From Bacillus sp. THAF10 (GTDB lineage: Bacteria > Bacillota > Bacilli > Bacillales > Bacillaceae_I): DNA of 64,000 nucleotides. Of this stretch, positions 8,469-17,185 are shown piece by piece. The stretch spans positions 3,606,501 to 3,670,500 of the forward strand of contig NZ_CP045403.1 of assembly GCF_009363695.1 (NCBI RefSeq), given 5' to 3'. Position 1 is the stretch's first letter. The number at the start of each line of letters is the position of its first letter. The position numbers were made by a program, and so were the translations under genes. Under the pieces are notes generated by a model that saw nothing but the letters and a program-made list of their open reading frames with translations, was not told the origin of the DNA and did not search any database.

Positions 8469-8526
8469 AGGGACGGTTCTCGTGTCTCGCTTTGGCGTCA
8501 AGTGAGACAAGAGAACCGCTCCCCCG
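8469..8526. repeat. REP element type A (inverted pair)
   Basis: Arms GGGACGGTTCT (8470-8480) and AGAGAACCGCTCCCCC (about 8510-8525), inner stem TGTCTC/GAGACA, upstream of the HD gene. Confidence 0.75.
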
Positions 8527-8537
8527 CCTCTTCTTAA

Positions 8538-8645
8538 AACACATGTTTAAAACTGTCTCCACGAAAAGAGCATTACAGCAACGTTGATTTCGTGTAGCTT
8601 AAAGCTTCACTATACACAATAGCCACAAAGTTTGAGATAACAGTC
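8538..8645. mobile_element. MITE-like element, copy B (truncated)
   Basis: Only the right ~two-thirds is recognisable: ACACATGTTTAAAACTGTC, CCACGAAAAGAGCATTACAG-CAACGTTGATT, then AGCCACAAAGTTTGAGATAA-CAGTC. The left terminal inverted repeat is absent, where a REP type A element now lies. Confidence 0.6.
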
Positions 8646-8697
8646 TATAATAAAGTATAAGTAGAAAAAAGTAATCATTCAATTGTTGGAGGATTTT

Positions 8698-9396
8698 ATG
8701 ATGAGATTAGCGCCAATGGATGCAGCGAAGCGTTTTGTTGAGGAGTATCATCCGGATTGTGAGTTTGCCCTGTTTGCCGGAAGTGCTGCGAAAGGGGTAG
8801 CGACAGAGAGTTCTGATTTAGATATTTTGGTATTTTATGAGAGTCAGCCTAACACGCGGGAAAGCTATGAGCGATACAATTGGAAAATCGAGTCTTTCGT
8901 TCATAACTTCGCTTCCTATAAAGAATTTTTTGCAATGGAGAGAAAAACTGGGCGACCTGTATTGGCAAACATGATAAACGAAGGCATTATTTTAAAGGAT
9001 AGCCCGGCCATCGGTTCTGTTAAAGAGTATGCAGGCCGTTATTTGCAGGAAGGTCCGGAGCCGTTAACACCTGCTTATATAGAAGCCTCTCGATATTTTA
9101 CTTTTGATCTAGTAGATGACTTTGTTGATGCGAAAAATGAGGAGGAAGCATTGTTCACATTGAACCTACTTTCCACACAGGTTGCTGAATTTTTGCTTCG
9201 CTACAACGGGCAGTGGATTGGCAGGGGGAAGGGGTTAGTGAGGGCATTAAAAGCTTATGACCAAGAGATGGCAGAGCGCTATTTTCACAGTTTGAAAGAA
9301 TTTTATCAAGAAAATAACAAGCAACCCTTTGTAGAGTTGATTTATGAAATCTATGAGCCTCTTGGTGGGCCGGTGTTTGATGGGTTTAAGCGGTAG
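8698..9396 (+). CDS. Nucleotidyltransferase-domain protein
   Basis: A 232-aa protein with the pol-beta-type nucleotidyltransferase motif F-A-G-S-A-A-K-G ... S-S-D-L-D-I-L-V-F near the N-terminus (G-S-x-x-x-G and D-x-D, the metal-binding aspartates) and an all-helical C-terminal half (about 130-232) like HEPN/substrate-binding helical domains. Such enzymes transfer NMP to a small molecule or protein, as in streptomycin/kanamycin nucleotidyltransferases and MNT proteins; the acceptor is unknown. GGAGG at 8688-8692 sets the start at ATG 8698 or 8701. Confidence 0.82.
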   Translation: MMRLAPMDAAKRFVEEYHPDCEFALFAGSAAKGVATESSDLDILVFYESQPNTRESYERYNWKIESFVHNFASYKEFFAMERKTGRPVLANMINEGIILKDSPAIGSVKEYAGRYLQEGPEPLTPAYIEASRYFTFDLVDDFVDAKNEEEALFTLNLLSTQVAEFLLRYNGQWIGRGKGLVRALKAYDQEMAERYFHSLKEFYQENNKQPFVELIYEIYEPLGGPVFDGFKR

Positions 9397-9426
9397 AAGG
9401 GGATTGGGGAAGATGTGTGGCTTTGT

Positions 9427-9520
9427 TTTTTCAGCCGAAATGGAATTTTTTCAGCCGGATTTTCAATAATTCAGCCGATGCGATAGCTTTTTCAGCCAAA
9501 ACGAGGAACAATTCAGCCAC
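9427..9520. repeat. Short-period repeat array 1 (TTCAGCC, 20-21 bp)
   Basis: TCAGCC occurs at 9431, 9451, 9471, 9492 and 9513, mostly within TTTTTCAGCC, giving steps of 20, 20, 21 and 21 bases. It lies between the convergent nucleotidyltransferase and rarD genes. The sequence between the cores is not conserved. Confidence 0.7.
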
Positions 9521-9556
9521 TCGACATTAACAAACAAATTACGCCCGTGACAAAAG

Positions 9557-9589
9557 AAAAGTGCTGCCAACGTTTAGGCAGCACTTTTT
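9557..9589. terminator. Bidirectional rho-independent terminator
   Basis: AAAAGTGCTGCC / GGCAGCACTTTTT with an 8-base loop, between convergent genes. It ends 10 bases before the rarD stop on the minus strand. Confidence 0.9.
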
Positions 9590-9598
9590 ACTCCATAT

Positions 9599-10534
9599 TC
9601 ATCCCTTCACCGAGGCAAGAGAACCGTCCCTCCGCCTCCATTTTCGCAAGCTCAACGTGTAGATAGCGAGTGCGCTCCAGATGCAGGTAAATGCAATGAG
9701 GTGCGCATTTGTGAATGGTTCGTTGAAGAGGTAGACTCCGAGAATTAATTTAATCGTTGGAGCAAAGTATTGAAGCAAACCGACCATCGATAGTGGAATG
9801 CGTTTGGCTCCCGTTGCGAAAAGCAGTAACGGGATGGCTGTGACGACTCCAGCAAACATAAGTAACGCAGTGAGCCCGAAGCTCTCCCCGAACGCACCTG
9901 CTCCATCTGCGCTTCGATGCACATACGTTAGGAAAATCAACGCAAACGGCGTAATGAGTAGCGTTTCAATCGCAAGCCCAACCAATGCGCCAACCTGGAC
10001 CATTTTTTTAATCAATCCATAAAAAGCAAAGCTCACCGCAAGCATGATGGCTACCCATGGAAACGTTCCGTAGCTAATCGTCAACACCAGCACGCCAACT
10101 CCAGCTAAAATAATAGAAAGAGTTTGCAAGCCTGAGAGTTTCTCCTTCAAGACAATGACGGCTAGTAAAATACTAACAAGCGGGTTGATGTAGTAACCAA
10201 GGCTCGCCTCAATCACTCGGTCTGCGTTTACTGCCCAGATGTAGAGACCCCAATTTATGCTAATAAATATCGAGGCTAAAGATATGGCAAAAAACCGCTT
10301 CCGATTGGTCACAAGTGCTTTTAACTCAAAGGTGAACGTTGGCACTTTCCGAATCACGACCAAAATCAACAACATAAAAACAAGCGACCAAACAATTCGG
10401 TGCGCTAAAATTTCCCCAGCTGGTACATCATCCACCAGCTTCCAAAACAATGGGAGAAAGCCCCACAATATATACGATAACCCTGCACACAAGATGCCAA
10501 TTCCAAACTCTTTATTTCCTGCTGTATCACTCAT
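9599..10534 (-). CDS. rarD: EamA-family transporter RarD
   Basis: A 311-aa inner-membrane protein with about ten hydrophobic segments and two EamA repeats. The RarD signature is at the start: G-I-L-C-A-G-L-S-Y-I-L-W-G-F-L-P-L-F-W-K, then A-G-E-I-L-A-H-R-I-V-W-S and the central S-I-N-W-G-L-Y-I-W-A-V. The E. coli homologue is linked to chloramphenicol resistance; the true substrate is unknown. GAGGTAG precedes the ATG. The last codons (R-R-R-D-G-S-L-A-S-V-K-G) are made of a REP half-element, so the native C-terminus has been altered. Confidence 0.9.
   Translation of the reverse strand: MSDTAGNKEFGIGILCAGLSYILWGFLPLFWKLVDDVPAGEILAHRIVWSLVFMLLILVVIRKVPTFTFELKALVTNRKRFFAISLASIFISINWGLYIWAVNADRVIEASLGYYINPLVSILLAVIVLKEKLSGLQTLSIILAGVGVLVLTISYGTFPWVAIMLAVSFAFYGLIKKMVQVGALVGLAIETLLITPFALIFLTYVHRSADGAGAFGESFGLTALLMFAGVVTAIPLLLFATGAKRIPLSMVGLLQYFAPTIKLILGVYLFNEPFTNAHLIAFTCIWSALAIYTLSLRKWRRRDGSLASVKG
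9612..9640. repeat. REP type A half-element inside rarD 3' end
   Basis: AGAACCGTCCC at 9620-9630 with flanking GAGGCA and CCGCCTCC. Read on the minus strand it gives codons AGG GAC GGT TCT (R-D-G-S) near the rarD C-terminus. Confidence 0.75.
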
Positions 10535-10625
10535 CGCGCAGCTACCTCGATTTCATCATGTTTGTAACCAGTGTAGGCCCGCTATCGGAAAAAAGCAACG
10601 AAAATGTTTCGAAAATCGGAAGAAG

Positions 10626-11093
10626 CTACCACTTTCCATCAAACGCATAAACGAATAACTCTTCCCCATTATCTGAATCAACAATCCCAGTATCCTTAAA
10701 CCCGTTGAACTGATAAAACTTTTTCGCGCGTTGATTTTCTTTTAATATACTAATTACGATTTCTTCTACCTCGTATGTATGGGAGATGTGCTCCTTCACC
10801 AGTTCCAATGCCTCTTTCCCTAGACCACGTCCTTGAAACTTCCTGTCTATCATAAATCGATCTAACCAAATGTATCTCTCCTTCAAGGCTCCTACCATCA
10901 CGAACCCAACAGCCAGCCCATCCAAGTAGAGTCCAAAGCACTTCCAGTCATGTTTCTTATCATATGCAGCCTCAAGCAAGGAAATTTCATTGGGCTCGAT
11001 AAAGTTTTCCTGACTTTTATTCACCTTTAAATCTATTATCTCACGCCAGTTTTCCGATTGAACTGGTACTAAAATCAAACCATTATTATTCAT
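10626..11093 (-). CDS. GNAT-family N-acetyltransferase
   Basis: A 155-aa acetyltransferase. The acetyl-CoA pyrophosphate loop is F-Q-G-R-G-L-G-K-E-A-L (about residues 92-102, Q/R-x-x-G-x-G/A), preceded by the beta4 strand I-W-L-D-R-F-M-I-D and followed by N-Q-R-A-K-K-F-Y-Q-F-N-G-F, the usual motif B. The overall layout resembles BltD/PaiA-like polyamine acetyltransferases, but the substrate is inferred only loosely. AGGAGGGTATTTT precedes the ATG. Confidence 0.88.
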   Translation of the reverse strand: MNNNGLILVPVQSENWREIIDLKVNKSQENFIEPNEISLLEAAYDKKHDWKCFGLYLDGLAVGFVMVGALKERYIWLDRFMIDRKFQGRGLGKEALELVKEHISHTYEVEEIVISILKENQRAKKFYQFNGFKDTGIVDSDNGEELFVYAFDGKW

Positions 11094-11142
11094 AAAATAC
11101 CCTCCTAAACCCTTCTACTATTTCGCCAATCCACCCGGTATC

Positions 11143-11322
11143 ACCTTTCAAGATTGTTGCTATTAACTTGGAAAAAGTCGACTTTAAGGCTTTTTCCTAT
11201 CTTTTTCCGAAGAATAATTGCCACATGTTTAAATCTTCTTCCACGAAAAGAGCACGACCTCAACGTTGATTACGTTTGTTTTATCTATACGCAGTAGCTA
11301 CAAAGTTTACGAAAACAGCCTT
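11143..11322. mobile_element. MITE-like element, copy C
   Basis: Left end AGATTGTTGCTATTAACTTG-G, internal GGAAAAAGTC...GCTTTTTCC, CCACATGTTTAAATCTTC, right end AGCTACAAAGTTTACGAAAA-CAGCC. Nearest in sequence to copy A. Confidence 0.75.
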
Positions 11323-11324
11323 CA

Positions 11325-11366
11325 ATAAAAACAAACAGTCTGATGACTTTGTCCACATCAGACTGA
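11325..11366 (-). terminator. Rho-independent terminator for 11378-11938
   Basis: CAGTCTGATG / CATCAGACTG (11336-11345 and 11356-11365); on the minus strand the stem is followed by TTTGTTTTTATT. Confidence 0.85.
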
Positions 11367-11377
11367 AATTGACACTT

Positions 11378-11938
11378 CTATCTATATTTCGCTGCTTCAA
11401 AGCGCGTGCTAAAGGATGGATTGTTTTCTGAAATTGCTCCTGGGGTTGTGCTGGTAACGTAAATTTCAACCAAGTCTCCTTTTTGAAGCTGGAGAACGGT
11501 GGAGACGTTGATTGTATTTCCGACTAGAAGCTCGTTGATTGAAGAGAAAAAGTCGTTGTCGGCAGCAACGGATGTACCGTTTACACGAATTTCTAGACGC
11601 ACACGATATGGAATACTATCATCATCTGGAAAAAAAGTAACGGTTCCTGCCACATAATAAACGCCGTCTTTACGTGGGATAAAAGTAGATTCATTTGCAT
11701 CATAAATTTTACCAATATCAAACTGTTCATTTTGAAACAGCACTTTATAAAATTCACGCGCAGCTTCCATTCTTTGAACCGCATCATTCACGGCACGAAA
11801 TGCTGCAGTTTCCCTTCTTCCACTACGATCATCACACTCTACCTTCACATGAACATTCGTCTTGCACTTACAGTCAGCCTTCGGAAGATCTACATACCTC
11901 GCAACCGTATGGCAACAATAGATATACTCATCACTCAT
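11378..11938 (-). CDS. C1q/TNF-like jelly-roll protein, possible spore-surface protein
   Basis: A 186-aa protein with no signal peptide. The N-terminus is Cys-rich (C-C-H and K-A-D-C-K-C-K-T), a helix follows (about 45-68), and residues 75-185 read like the C1q/BclA-type beta sandwich: F-I-P-R-K-D-G-V-Y-Y-V-A-G-T-V, R-V-R-L-E-I-R-V-N-G, then V-S-T-V-L-Q-L-Q-K-G-D-L-V-E-I-Y-V. In Bacillus this fold occurs in exosporium or crust proteins that trimerise, here without a collagen-like stalk. Strong ribosome binding site GAGGTGATAAAC and its own terminator mark a single-gene unit. Spore location is inference. Confidence 0.7.
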   Translation of the reverse strand: MSDEYIYCCHTVARYVDLPKADCKCKTNVHVKVECDDRSGRRETAAFRAVNDAVQRMEAAREFYKVLFQNEQFDIGKIYDANESTFIPRKDGVYYVAGTVTFFPDDDSIPYRVRLEIRVNGTSVAADNDFFSSINELLVGNTINVSTVLQLQKGDLVEIYVTSTTPGAISENNPSFSTRFEAAKYR

Positions 11939-12126
11939 TGTTTATCACCTCATTTTCGAGGAACTAAGAAAAAGGCGACCTTACCCCAGGCCATCCCACC
12001 TATCTAGTAAACAGGAAACTTCCCTGAAGCACTCATCCCCTTCTTTTCTCTATTATTCTATGAAAAAATTAGTAGAGTGTTTGGGGAAATGACTTGTAGA
12101 GTGTGGAATTATTGGCGGAACGAAAA

Positions 12127-12188
12127 AGGGGACGGGTTCTCTTGGCTTCCTCGCGTGTGGCGATGAGCCAGGAGAACCGTCCCCCTCC
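12127..12188. repeat. REP element type A (inverted pair)
   Basis: Arms GGGGACGGGTTCTC (12129-12141) and GGAGAACCGTCCCCC (12171-12185), inner stem TGGCT/AGCCA. Ends two bases before the stop codon of the gene at 12191. Confidence 0.8.
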
Positions 12189-12190
12189 CC

Positions 12191-14032
12191 TTACTCTATT
12201 GGACTCAAAGTAATTTGAGTTTCACTTGTTTTCATTATTTTATAGATGCCTGTGCTGCTTGTTCCGGATTGGAAACCAGCGATGTGACCTGTGATGTCAT
12301 GGTCCTGGTCCACAATTACTAGGTAGTCTGCGGCTTCTAGTTTTTCTTGAAACTCATTCATTTCCTCGTCTGTTTTTATACTGCGGGCAATAGTAAAGTT
12401 TCGATTAAGCTGCACATACTTCAGAATAAAATCTAAATAGCCCCTGTCGTCCAAGCTTTCAGGACTGTAATAAAGAACCTTTGCGCTGTGAGCATTCGCA
12501 TTCAGCAGCTTTTGATATTGATCTTTTATTCCCAGTCTGATTGAGTCTTCTGTATCAGGCCGCTCCATCACAATTTTTCGCAAGCTATCTTTTAAAGGAT
12601 AGACCATGACCAAACTTAGCAACACGATAATCAAGCCTTGCACCATGGTATTTTTTTTAACATGGAAATTCTTTGACCATTCATACACAAGGGCGGCCAT
12701 TAAAACTCCCGCACAATAGATGATAATCGTTGCTAAATACCTTAGAAATCCTGCTAATCTCACAGCCTCGTTTTCTGGCATTAAAAATAAATACATCGAA
12801 TATAGCGTAAATAGGTAGAAAACATAGGCGGCATTTGCATAAATCATACTCGCCAGGAGTACCTTAGCGATTCTTTTGTGAACAATGGCAAAATAAAGAA
12901 TGCTTACCAATACCAAGACATTCAGAATAAAAAATGCTTGAATGGCTGGCGTATCGAAGTTCAGGGAGGAATCTATCAGCATCGGCCCAAGGTTTTGGAT
13001 AAATTCTGCTGATTTATTTTCCTGTACATTTAGTATTTTCGAACGGTTAATATCAAACTTATGATAGGCTGGCTCCTGGTAAACCTTGTCCACGTATTTG
13101 CCCCACAAAAAACTGCAGGAAAGCGGAATAACGATGACAACCAGCACAACACGTACCAGCGCTTTCAGAAAATTCCCCTTAATAGTTGGATCTTTTCGTT
13201 GATTTTGTATTACAAAGTAAAGCAACAAACAAATGTTATACAAGAAAAATAATTTTCCGCTATCTTTGATAAGTAGCAACAAAATTAGGATAGGTGCATT
13301 TACAGCGACACTTTTACGCCAATCTTCCCGATAATAAAAAGCGATAACGGTGATGGCGAGAGCGACCATACCAAGTAATCCATCCACTAACAAGGTGTAT
13401 ATATAGTTACCGTTCATGGCAAGAATGGACAATGCTGCACCGAATGCCAGCAAGGCACCCCCAGCATTTTTCCATGAAACGAAAATAAATAACACACTGA
13501 GTGCCGCTGCAATGAAGAATGCTTGCGCCATCAACGCATAACTCTCTGCATATCCAACAATAGTAAGTATGTAAAAAAGGAACGTGGCGCTTCCTGGTGG
13601 GTAATTTTTAAAGCCAATGGTAGTTCTTCCATCTGGTAAGCCCCCAACCTGAAACATTTCTTTTACAATAAGCCCCCAATGGCTAAAATCATCATAATGA
13701 GAATGAATCACCCCTTGGAAGGTCAGTAAAATAACAGCAACAGACGCAAGAAATACAACCGTTGCTGGAGTGAAAAGGGGAAGAAGTACAACCTTTCCTC
13801 TGACGAAAAGAAAAAGATAGTACAAGGCTAATAATAAGCCAAGCAAAAAAATAACCCATACCATGAAAGGCATGATGTTCAAAAGTCCCGCCCCAAAAAC
13901 AACGGCAGTTATTCCAGAAAAAATAACTAGCGGAATAACAGCCGGGTGGACGCGCCATTTATCATAAACAAGCATTCCCCATCCTGCGAAGGACAGAAAT
14001 AATATTCCAAAAGAAAAAAGAGCACTGATCAC
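12191..14032 (-). CDS. Polytopic membrane protein, probable GT-C-type glycosyltransferase
   Basis: A 613-aa protein with about 12 membrane helices followed by a ~110-aa soluble C-terminal tail. The first large loop has H-S-H-Y-D-D-F-S-H-W-G and then N-Y-P-P-G-S-A-T, an acidic-motif-plus-P-P-G pattern typical of polyprenyl-phosphate-sugar-dependent GT-C enzymes. GTG start at 14032 overlaps the upstream glycosyltransferase stop (GTGA), so the pair is translationally coupled. Inferred role: using a lipid-linked sugar made by its partner to glycosylate a cell-envelope acceptor. Family name not identified. Confidence 0.7.
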   Translation of the reverse strand: MISALFSFGILFLSFAGWGMLVYDKWRVHPAVIPLVIFSGITAVVFGAGLLNIMPFMVWVIFLLGLLLALYYLFLFVRGKVVLLPLFTPATVVFLASVAVILLTFQGVIHSHYDDFSHWGLIVKEMFQVGGLPDGRTTIGFKNYPPGSATFLFYILTIVGYAESYALMAQAFFIAAALSVLFIFVSWKNAGGALLAFGAALSILAMNGNYIYTLLVDGLLGMVALAITVIAFYYREDWRKSVAVNAPILILLLLIKDSGKLFFLYNICLLLYFVIQNQRKDPTIKGNFLKALVRVVLVVIVIPLSCSFLWGKYVDKVYQEPAYHKFDINRSKILNVQENKSAEFIQNLGPMLIDSSLNFDTPAIQAFFILNVLVLVSILYFAIVHKRIAKVLLASMIYANAAYVFYLFTLYSMYLFLMPENEAVRLAGFLRYLATIIIYCAGVLMAALVYEWSKNFHVKKNTMVQGLIIVLLSLVMVYPLKDSLRKIVMERPDTEDSIRLGIKDQYQKLLNANAHSAKVLYYSPESLDDRGYLDFILKYVQLNRNFTIARSIKTDEEMNEFQEKLEAADYLVIVDQDHDITGHIAGFQSGTSSTGIYKIMKTSETQITLSPIE

Positions 14033-15105
14033 TGAGTTTCACCTATCTTTATTTGCTGCCTCTTGAAAACCCACTCACGCTGGATGACGAAGCTCATTAA
14101 AAACAGTAGGAAATCCACGATAACTTTGATTCCCACTTCACCAAAACCGATAAGTTGAAAGATTAAATATACTGCTGCAGCGGAAGTGAGCATTTGCCCA
14201 ACTGCTAAGATAAAATATTTCACCATAGCCCGTGGAGAGGCAGATTTAAACACAACATTTCGATTAACCATAAAATTAAATAATGCCGATAATACACGGG
14301 CAAGGATTGTTGCGTAAATAATATAAGTATCCACAAACACCCCATTAAGCAACATTACAAATAGGGCAAATAGTAACACATCCAAACCAAATGATAGCGC
14401 CGATGAAACGGCAAATTTCAAGAAAACGGAATAAATTTTGATGGAATCAATGATCGGATTAAAATGAGAAGACTTATTTTCTTCTATATAAATCGTTTCA
14501 ATGGTGACTTCTTCAATATCAATATCATTAGCCTTGCATTCTAGTAACATATTCATTTCAAATTCATAGCGTTGCCCACCAACATGAAGCAGCTTTTCGA
14601 GGAAACGAACTGGTATCCCCCTCAAGCCTGTTTGTGTATCAGAAATCTTCAGTCCACAAGCAAACCGGGCTACACCTTTTGTCAATACATTTCCAAATCT
14701 GCTTCGAAAGGGGATATCCTCACCAGAAAAATCCCGTACACCTAGTACTAGACTTTCTGGGCGTTCACAAAGCCTTTTCGCAACCTTTTTCATATCCTTT
14801 ACAGCATGCTGTCCATCGGCATCCACTGTAACTAAGCCTGGTGAATCAGCAAACGTATCCAAAAAATAAGCAAAGGCTGTTTTTAATGCCTGCCCTTTCC
14901 CTTTGTTTACCTCATGCTTGAGAATCGTGCATTCGCTAATATTCGTTAAACTACTAAATATTTGGTCGCACTCCGAATTACTGCCATCATTCACCACAAT
15001 AATTCTGTCAAAGCCTTCTTTTACAATAGAATTCACTAATTCTGGTAATTTCCCATCTGGATTATAAGCCGGGATTAACACCCCAACACTACTCAAACTA
15101 TGCAA
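14029..15105 (-). CDS. GT2 glycosyltransferase fused to GtrA-like membrane domain
   Basis: A 358-aa protein. Residues 6-225 form a family 2 (DPM1/DPG-synthase-like) glycosyltransferase: V-L-I-P-A-Y-N-P, I-V-V-N-D-G-S-N, V-T-V-D-A-D-G-Q-H (metal-binding D-x-D) and S-D-T-Q-T-G-L-R-G. Residues about 230-350 form four helices of the GtrA/DPMS_TM type with N-R-N-V-V-F and R-E-W-V-F-K motifs. It should make a polyprenyl-phosphate sugar. TTG start at 15105 follows GGAGGAGTTAGT. First gene of a two-gene operon. Confidence 0.88.
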   Translation of the reverse strand: MHSLSSVGVLIPAYNPDGKLPELVNSIVKEGFDRIIVVNDGSNSECDQIFSSLTNISECTILKHEVNKGKGQALKTAFAYFLDTFADSPGLVTVDADGQHAVKDMKKVAKRLCERPESLVLGVRDFSGEDIPFRSRFGNVLTKGVARFACGLKISDTQTGLRGIPVRFLEKLLHVGGQRYEFEMNMLLECKANDIDIEEVTIETIYIEENKSSHFNPIIDSIKIYSVFLKFAVSSALSFGLDVLLFALFVMLLNGVFVDTYIIYATILARVLSALFNFMVNRNVVFKSASPRAMVKYFILAVGQMLTSAAAVYLIFQLIGFGEVGIKVIVDFLLFLMSFVIQREWVFKRQQIKIGETQ

Positions 15106-15223
15106 ACTAACTCCTCCAATTACTTACTTTCATCTATAAAAATGACAAATATGTAAATTCATTACCCGTCTATCTTATAATTAAATCACTAATAAAAAAA
15201 GTAAAAAGTATGTAAAAATAAAA

Positions 15224-15287
15224 CAGGGGGACGGTTCTAGCGATTCATTCCATGTTCGAATGAACCAGGAGAACCGTCCCCCGCTTC
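15224..15287. repeat. REP element type A (inverted pair)
   Basis: Near-perfect arms CAGGGGGACGGTTCT and AGAACCGTCCCCC with inner stem TTCATTC/GAATGAA. Ends just before the stop of the subtilase gene. Confidence 0.85.
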
Positions 15288-15291
15288 CATA

Positions 15292-16701
15292 TTATTTCAA
15301 GGCAAATGCTGCCTTCACTGCTTCATACGCATTAACATATCCTGCTCCAACTTCCCATGATTGATGACCAGCCATCGGAGTCGCCGTATCTTGAATAATC
15401 TGTTTCACTTGGTCTGGTGTGAGGTTTGGATTTGCCTCCAGCAACAATGCCGTGATTCCTGCGACATGCGGCGTTGCCATCGATGTTCCGCTCATCACGG
15501 TATAGAATGGCAGATGCTCAGGAGCAATCATCTGAATATCCTTTGGTGCCGATAGGCCGGAAAGCGGCGCAATTACTCTTGTCGAAATGATGTCCACACC
15601 TGGTGCGACAACGGTTGGCTCATCCTTCCATGTCCACTGTTTTCCATCCATTTCAAAGGTTCCGCCGACACCTTCCGTTCCACGCGAAGAAAAGTCAGCT
15701 AACGCCCCATCCTTCGTACCAGCTCCAACTGAGATTACCCATGGAGCTTTTGCATATGGATTATGGGTGTTCTCATCTGGACCTTCATTTCCAGCTGCAA
15801 ACAACACAACAATTCCACTATCATACGCTTTTTTACTCGCGATATTAATCGGGTGATTCGGATCAAAATCTCCGCTGCCACCCCAAGAATTCGTAATCAC
15901 CTTAATGTTGTACTCATCTTGTTTCTCAAGCGCATAGTCAAATCCGCCAATGCCATCTAAAATAAACAGCCCAGCCCCAGAACCATAACCAATTAAGTCC
16001 GCTCCAGGTGCGACACCTTCGTGAAGACCATCAGACATTGCCCCAGTTCCACCAACTGTTCCAGCCACATGCGTACCGTGCCCTGAATTCGTATCCGTGT
16101 TTGGCACATTCTCTACATAAGGCACCGGCACAATACCAGTGAGACTCTGCAAATTCGCTGATCCAAGCACATTTTGCACCAGATTTTTTCCAAACTGGTG
16201 GTCCTGATGTGTACCGTCTACACCACTGTCATTCACTACAACGCCCACACCTTTACCTGTAACAGGCAAGCCACCATTCTGCTGTTTAAAATTTTCATCA
16301 GCTCTTGCTCTGTCAACACCAGTGTACTCTGTGGACTCGGCATTATAATAAGTCAATTTTTCATTTAAAACTACAGAACGCACTTCCTCCTGCTGTGATA
16401 GCTCCTCCACTTGAGATTTGCTTACCACTGCTCCAACCATCGGTAGGGATTTCAACGAAACGGCCTTGGAAATTCCAAGCGTCTCTAACAACTCAAGATT
16501 TGCAGCTGTTGGCTTATCGTCCCCATGAAACGTCACAATCACTTCAACGGGACCTTTCTCACTCTTTAACTTACTCCAAACCTTATCCTCTACAACATTC
16601 CCACTCGTGCTCGTGCTCGCACTCACCGACGAAAACACCGGCATCACCAACACCAACACACAAAATACTGCCAACAACCTTTTCCCTACCAAGCCACTCA
16701 T
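15292..16701 (-). CDS. Secreted subtilisin-like serine protease (S8)
   Basis: A 469-aa preproprotein: Sec signal peptide (residues ~1-30, ending S-V-S-A-S), an I9 inhibitor/propeptide (about 45-120), then the S8 catalytic domain with Asp in V-V-V-N-D-S-G-V-D-G, His in S-G-H-G-T-H-V-A-G, oxyanion Asn in A-A-G-N-E-G-P and Ser in G-T-S-M-A-T-P-H-V-A-G. The mature part is of usual length. Likely an extracellular nutritional protease. AAGGAGG sets the start at ATG 16701; the TTG three bases earlier is too close to it. Confidence 0.93.
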   Translation of the reverse strand: MSGLVGKRLLAVFCVLVLVMPVFSSVSASTSTSGNVVEDKVWSKLKSEKGPVEVIVTFHGDDKPTAANLELLETLGISKAVSLKSLPMVGAVVSKSQVEELSQQEEVRSVVLNEKLTYYNAESTEYTGVDRARADENFKQQNGGLPVTGKGVGVVVNDSGVDGTHQDHQFGKNLVQNVLGSANLQSLTGIVPVPYVENVPNTDTNSGHGTHVAGTVGGTGAMSDGLHEGVAPGADLIGYGSGAGLFILDGIGGFDYALEKQDEYNIKVITNSWGGSGDFDPNHPINIASKKAYDSGIVVLFAAGNEGPDENTHNPYAKAPWVISVGAGTKDGALADFSSRGTEGVGGTFEMDGKQWTWKDEPTVVAPGVDIISTRVIAPLSGLSAPKDIQMIAPEHLPFYTVMSGTSMATPHVAGITALLLEANPNLTPDQVKQIIQDTATPMAGHQSWEVGAGYVNAYEAVKAAFALK

Positions 16702-16720
16702 CAATATGCCTCCTTGTGAA

Positions 16721-16755
16721 GCAGGGGGACGGTTCTGGTGGCTCCACTTGCTCCT
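16721..16755. repeat. REP type A half-element
   Basis: GCAGGGGGACGGTTCTGGTG followed by GCTCCACTTGCTCC, 20 bases upstream of the subtilase start. No matching right arm. Confidence 0.65.
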
Positions 16756-16949
16756 GACTTCTCATGCCATTTCACAAGCTCCCAATTCTGCCACTATCCC
16801 TCGTCTCGTCTACTTTTTATGATATTGTAAATGACTCCTACCCTTTTATAACTATTTTGAATCTTCTATGTATTTTCGATTCCATTTTATTAAAAAGGCT
16901 AATATTATTCAAAGGTAATGATAACCAGGGATAGAAAACTATTCTAAAA

Positions 16950-17055
16950 TAAAGCGAAAAAATTGCTTTAAAATGTCACTTTTCATTTTGCGCTGGTTTC
17001 CTCATGTGAAAATTTCATTTGATGGAACGTTTGATTGAAAAATATTATTCGAGGA
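16950..17055 (+). repeat. ~110-bp dispersed repeat, copy 4 (diverged)
   Basis: Left block AAAGCGAAAAAATTGCTTTA; right block TTTGATGGAACGTTTGATTG followed by AAAAATATTATTCG. The central TTTCCCGAAT box is lost. Confidence 0.5.
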
Positions 17056-17146
17056 TAAAAGGGGATAGTTTTTTAGAATATGAAAAATCGACATAGAAAA
17101 AGCCTACTTGGGGGTGGATTTTTTTTTGTGGGTGGTTAGTTTAAAG

Positions 17147-17176
17147 AAAAAAAGGCAGGAGAACCACCCCCCTGCC
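17147..17176 (-). terminator. lsrACDB operon terminator (REP-derived)
   Basis: On the minus strand GGCAGG / CCTGCC is followed by seven T. The loop contains GGTGGTTCTC, so the stem-loop is a type A REP half reused as a terminator. Confidence 0.7.
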
Positions 17177-17185
17177 CCACTCATA

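Larger units (their letters stand above)
16702..17185. other. Intergenic region: REP half, dispersed repeat, terminator
   Basis: No gene is seen. It contains the subtilase promoter region with a REP half at 16721-16755, AT-rich sequence, a copy of the ~110-bp repeat (16950-17055) and the lsr operon terminator (17147-17176). Confidence 0.6.

Noticed and set aside
16305..16757. 150-aa frame opposite the subtilase start
   Set aside because: Antisense to the signal peptide and propeptide of the S8 protease, with low-complexity Ser/Thr/His composition.
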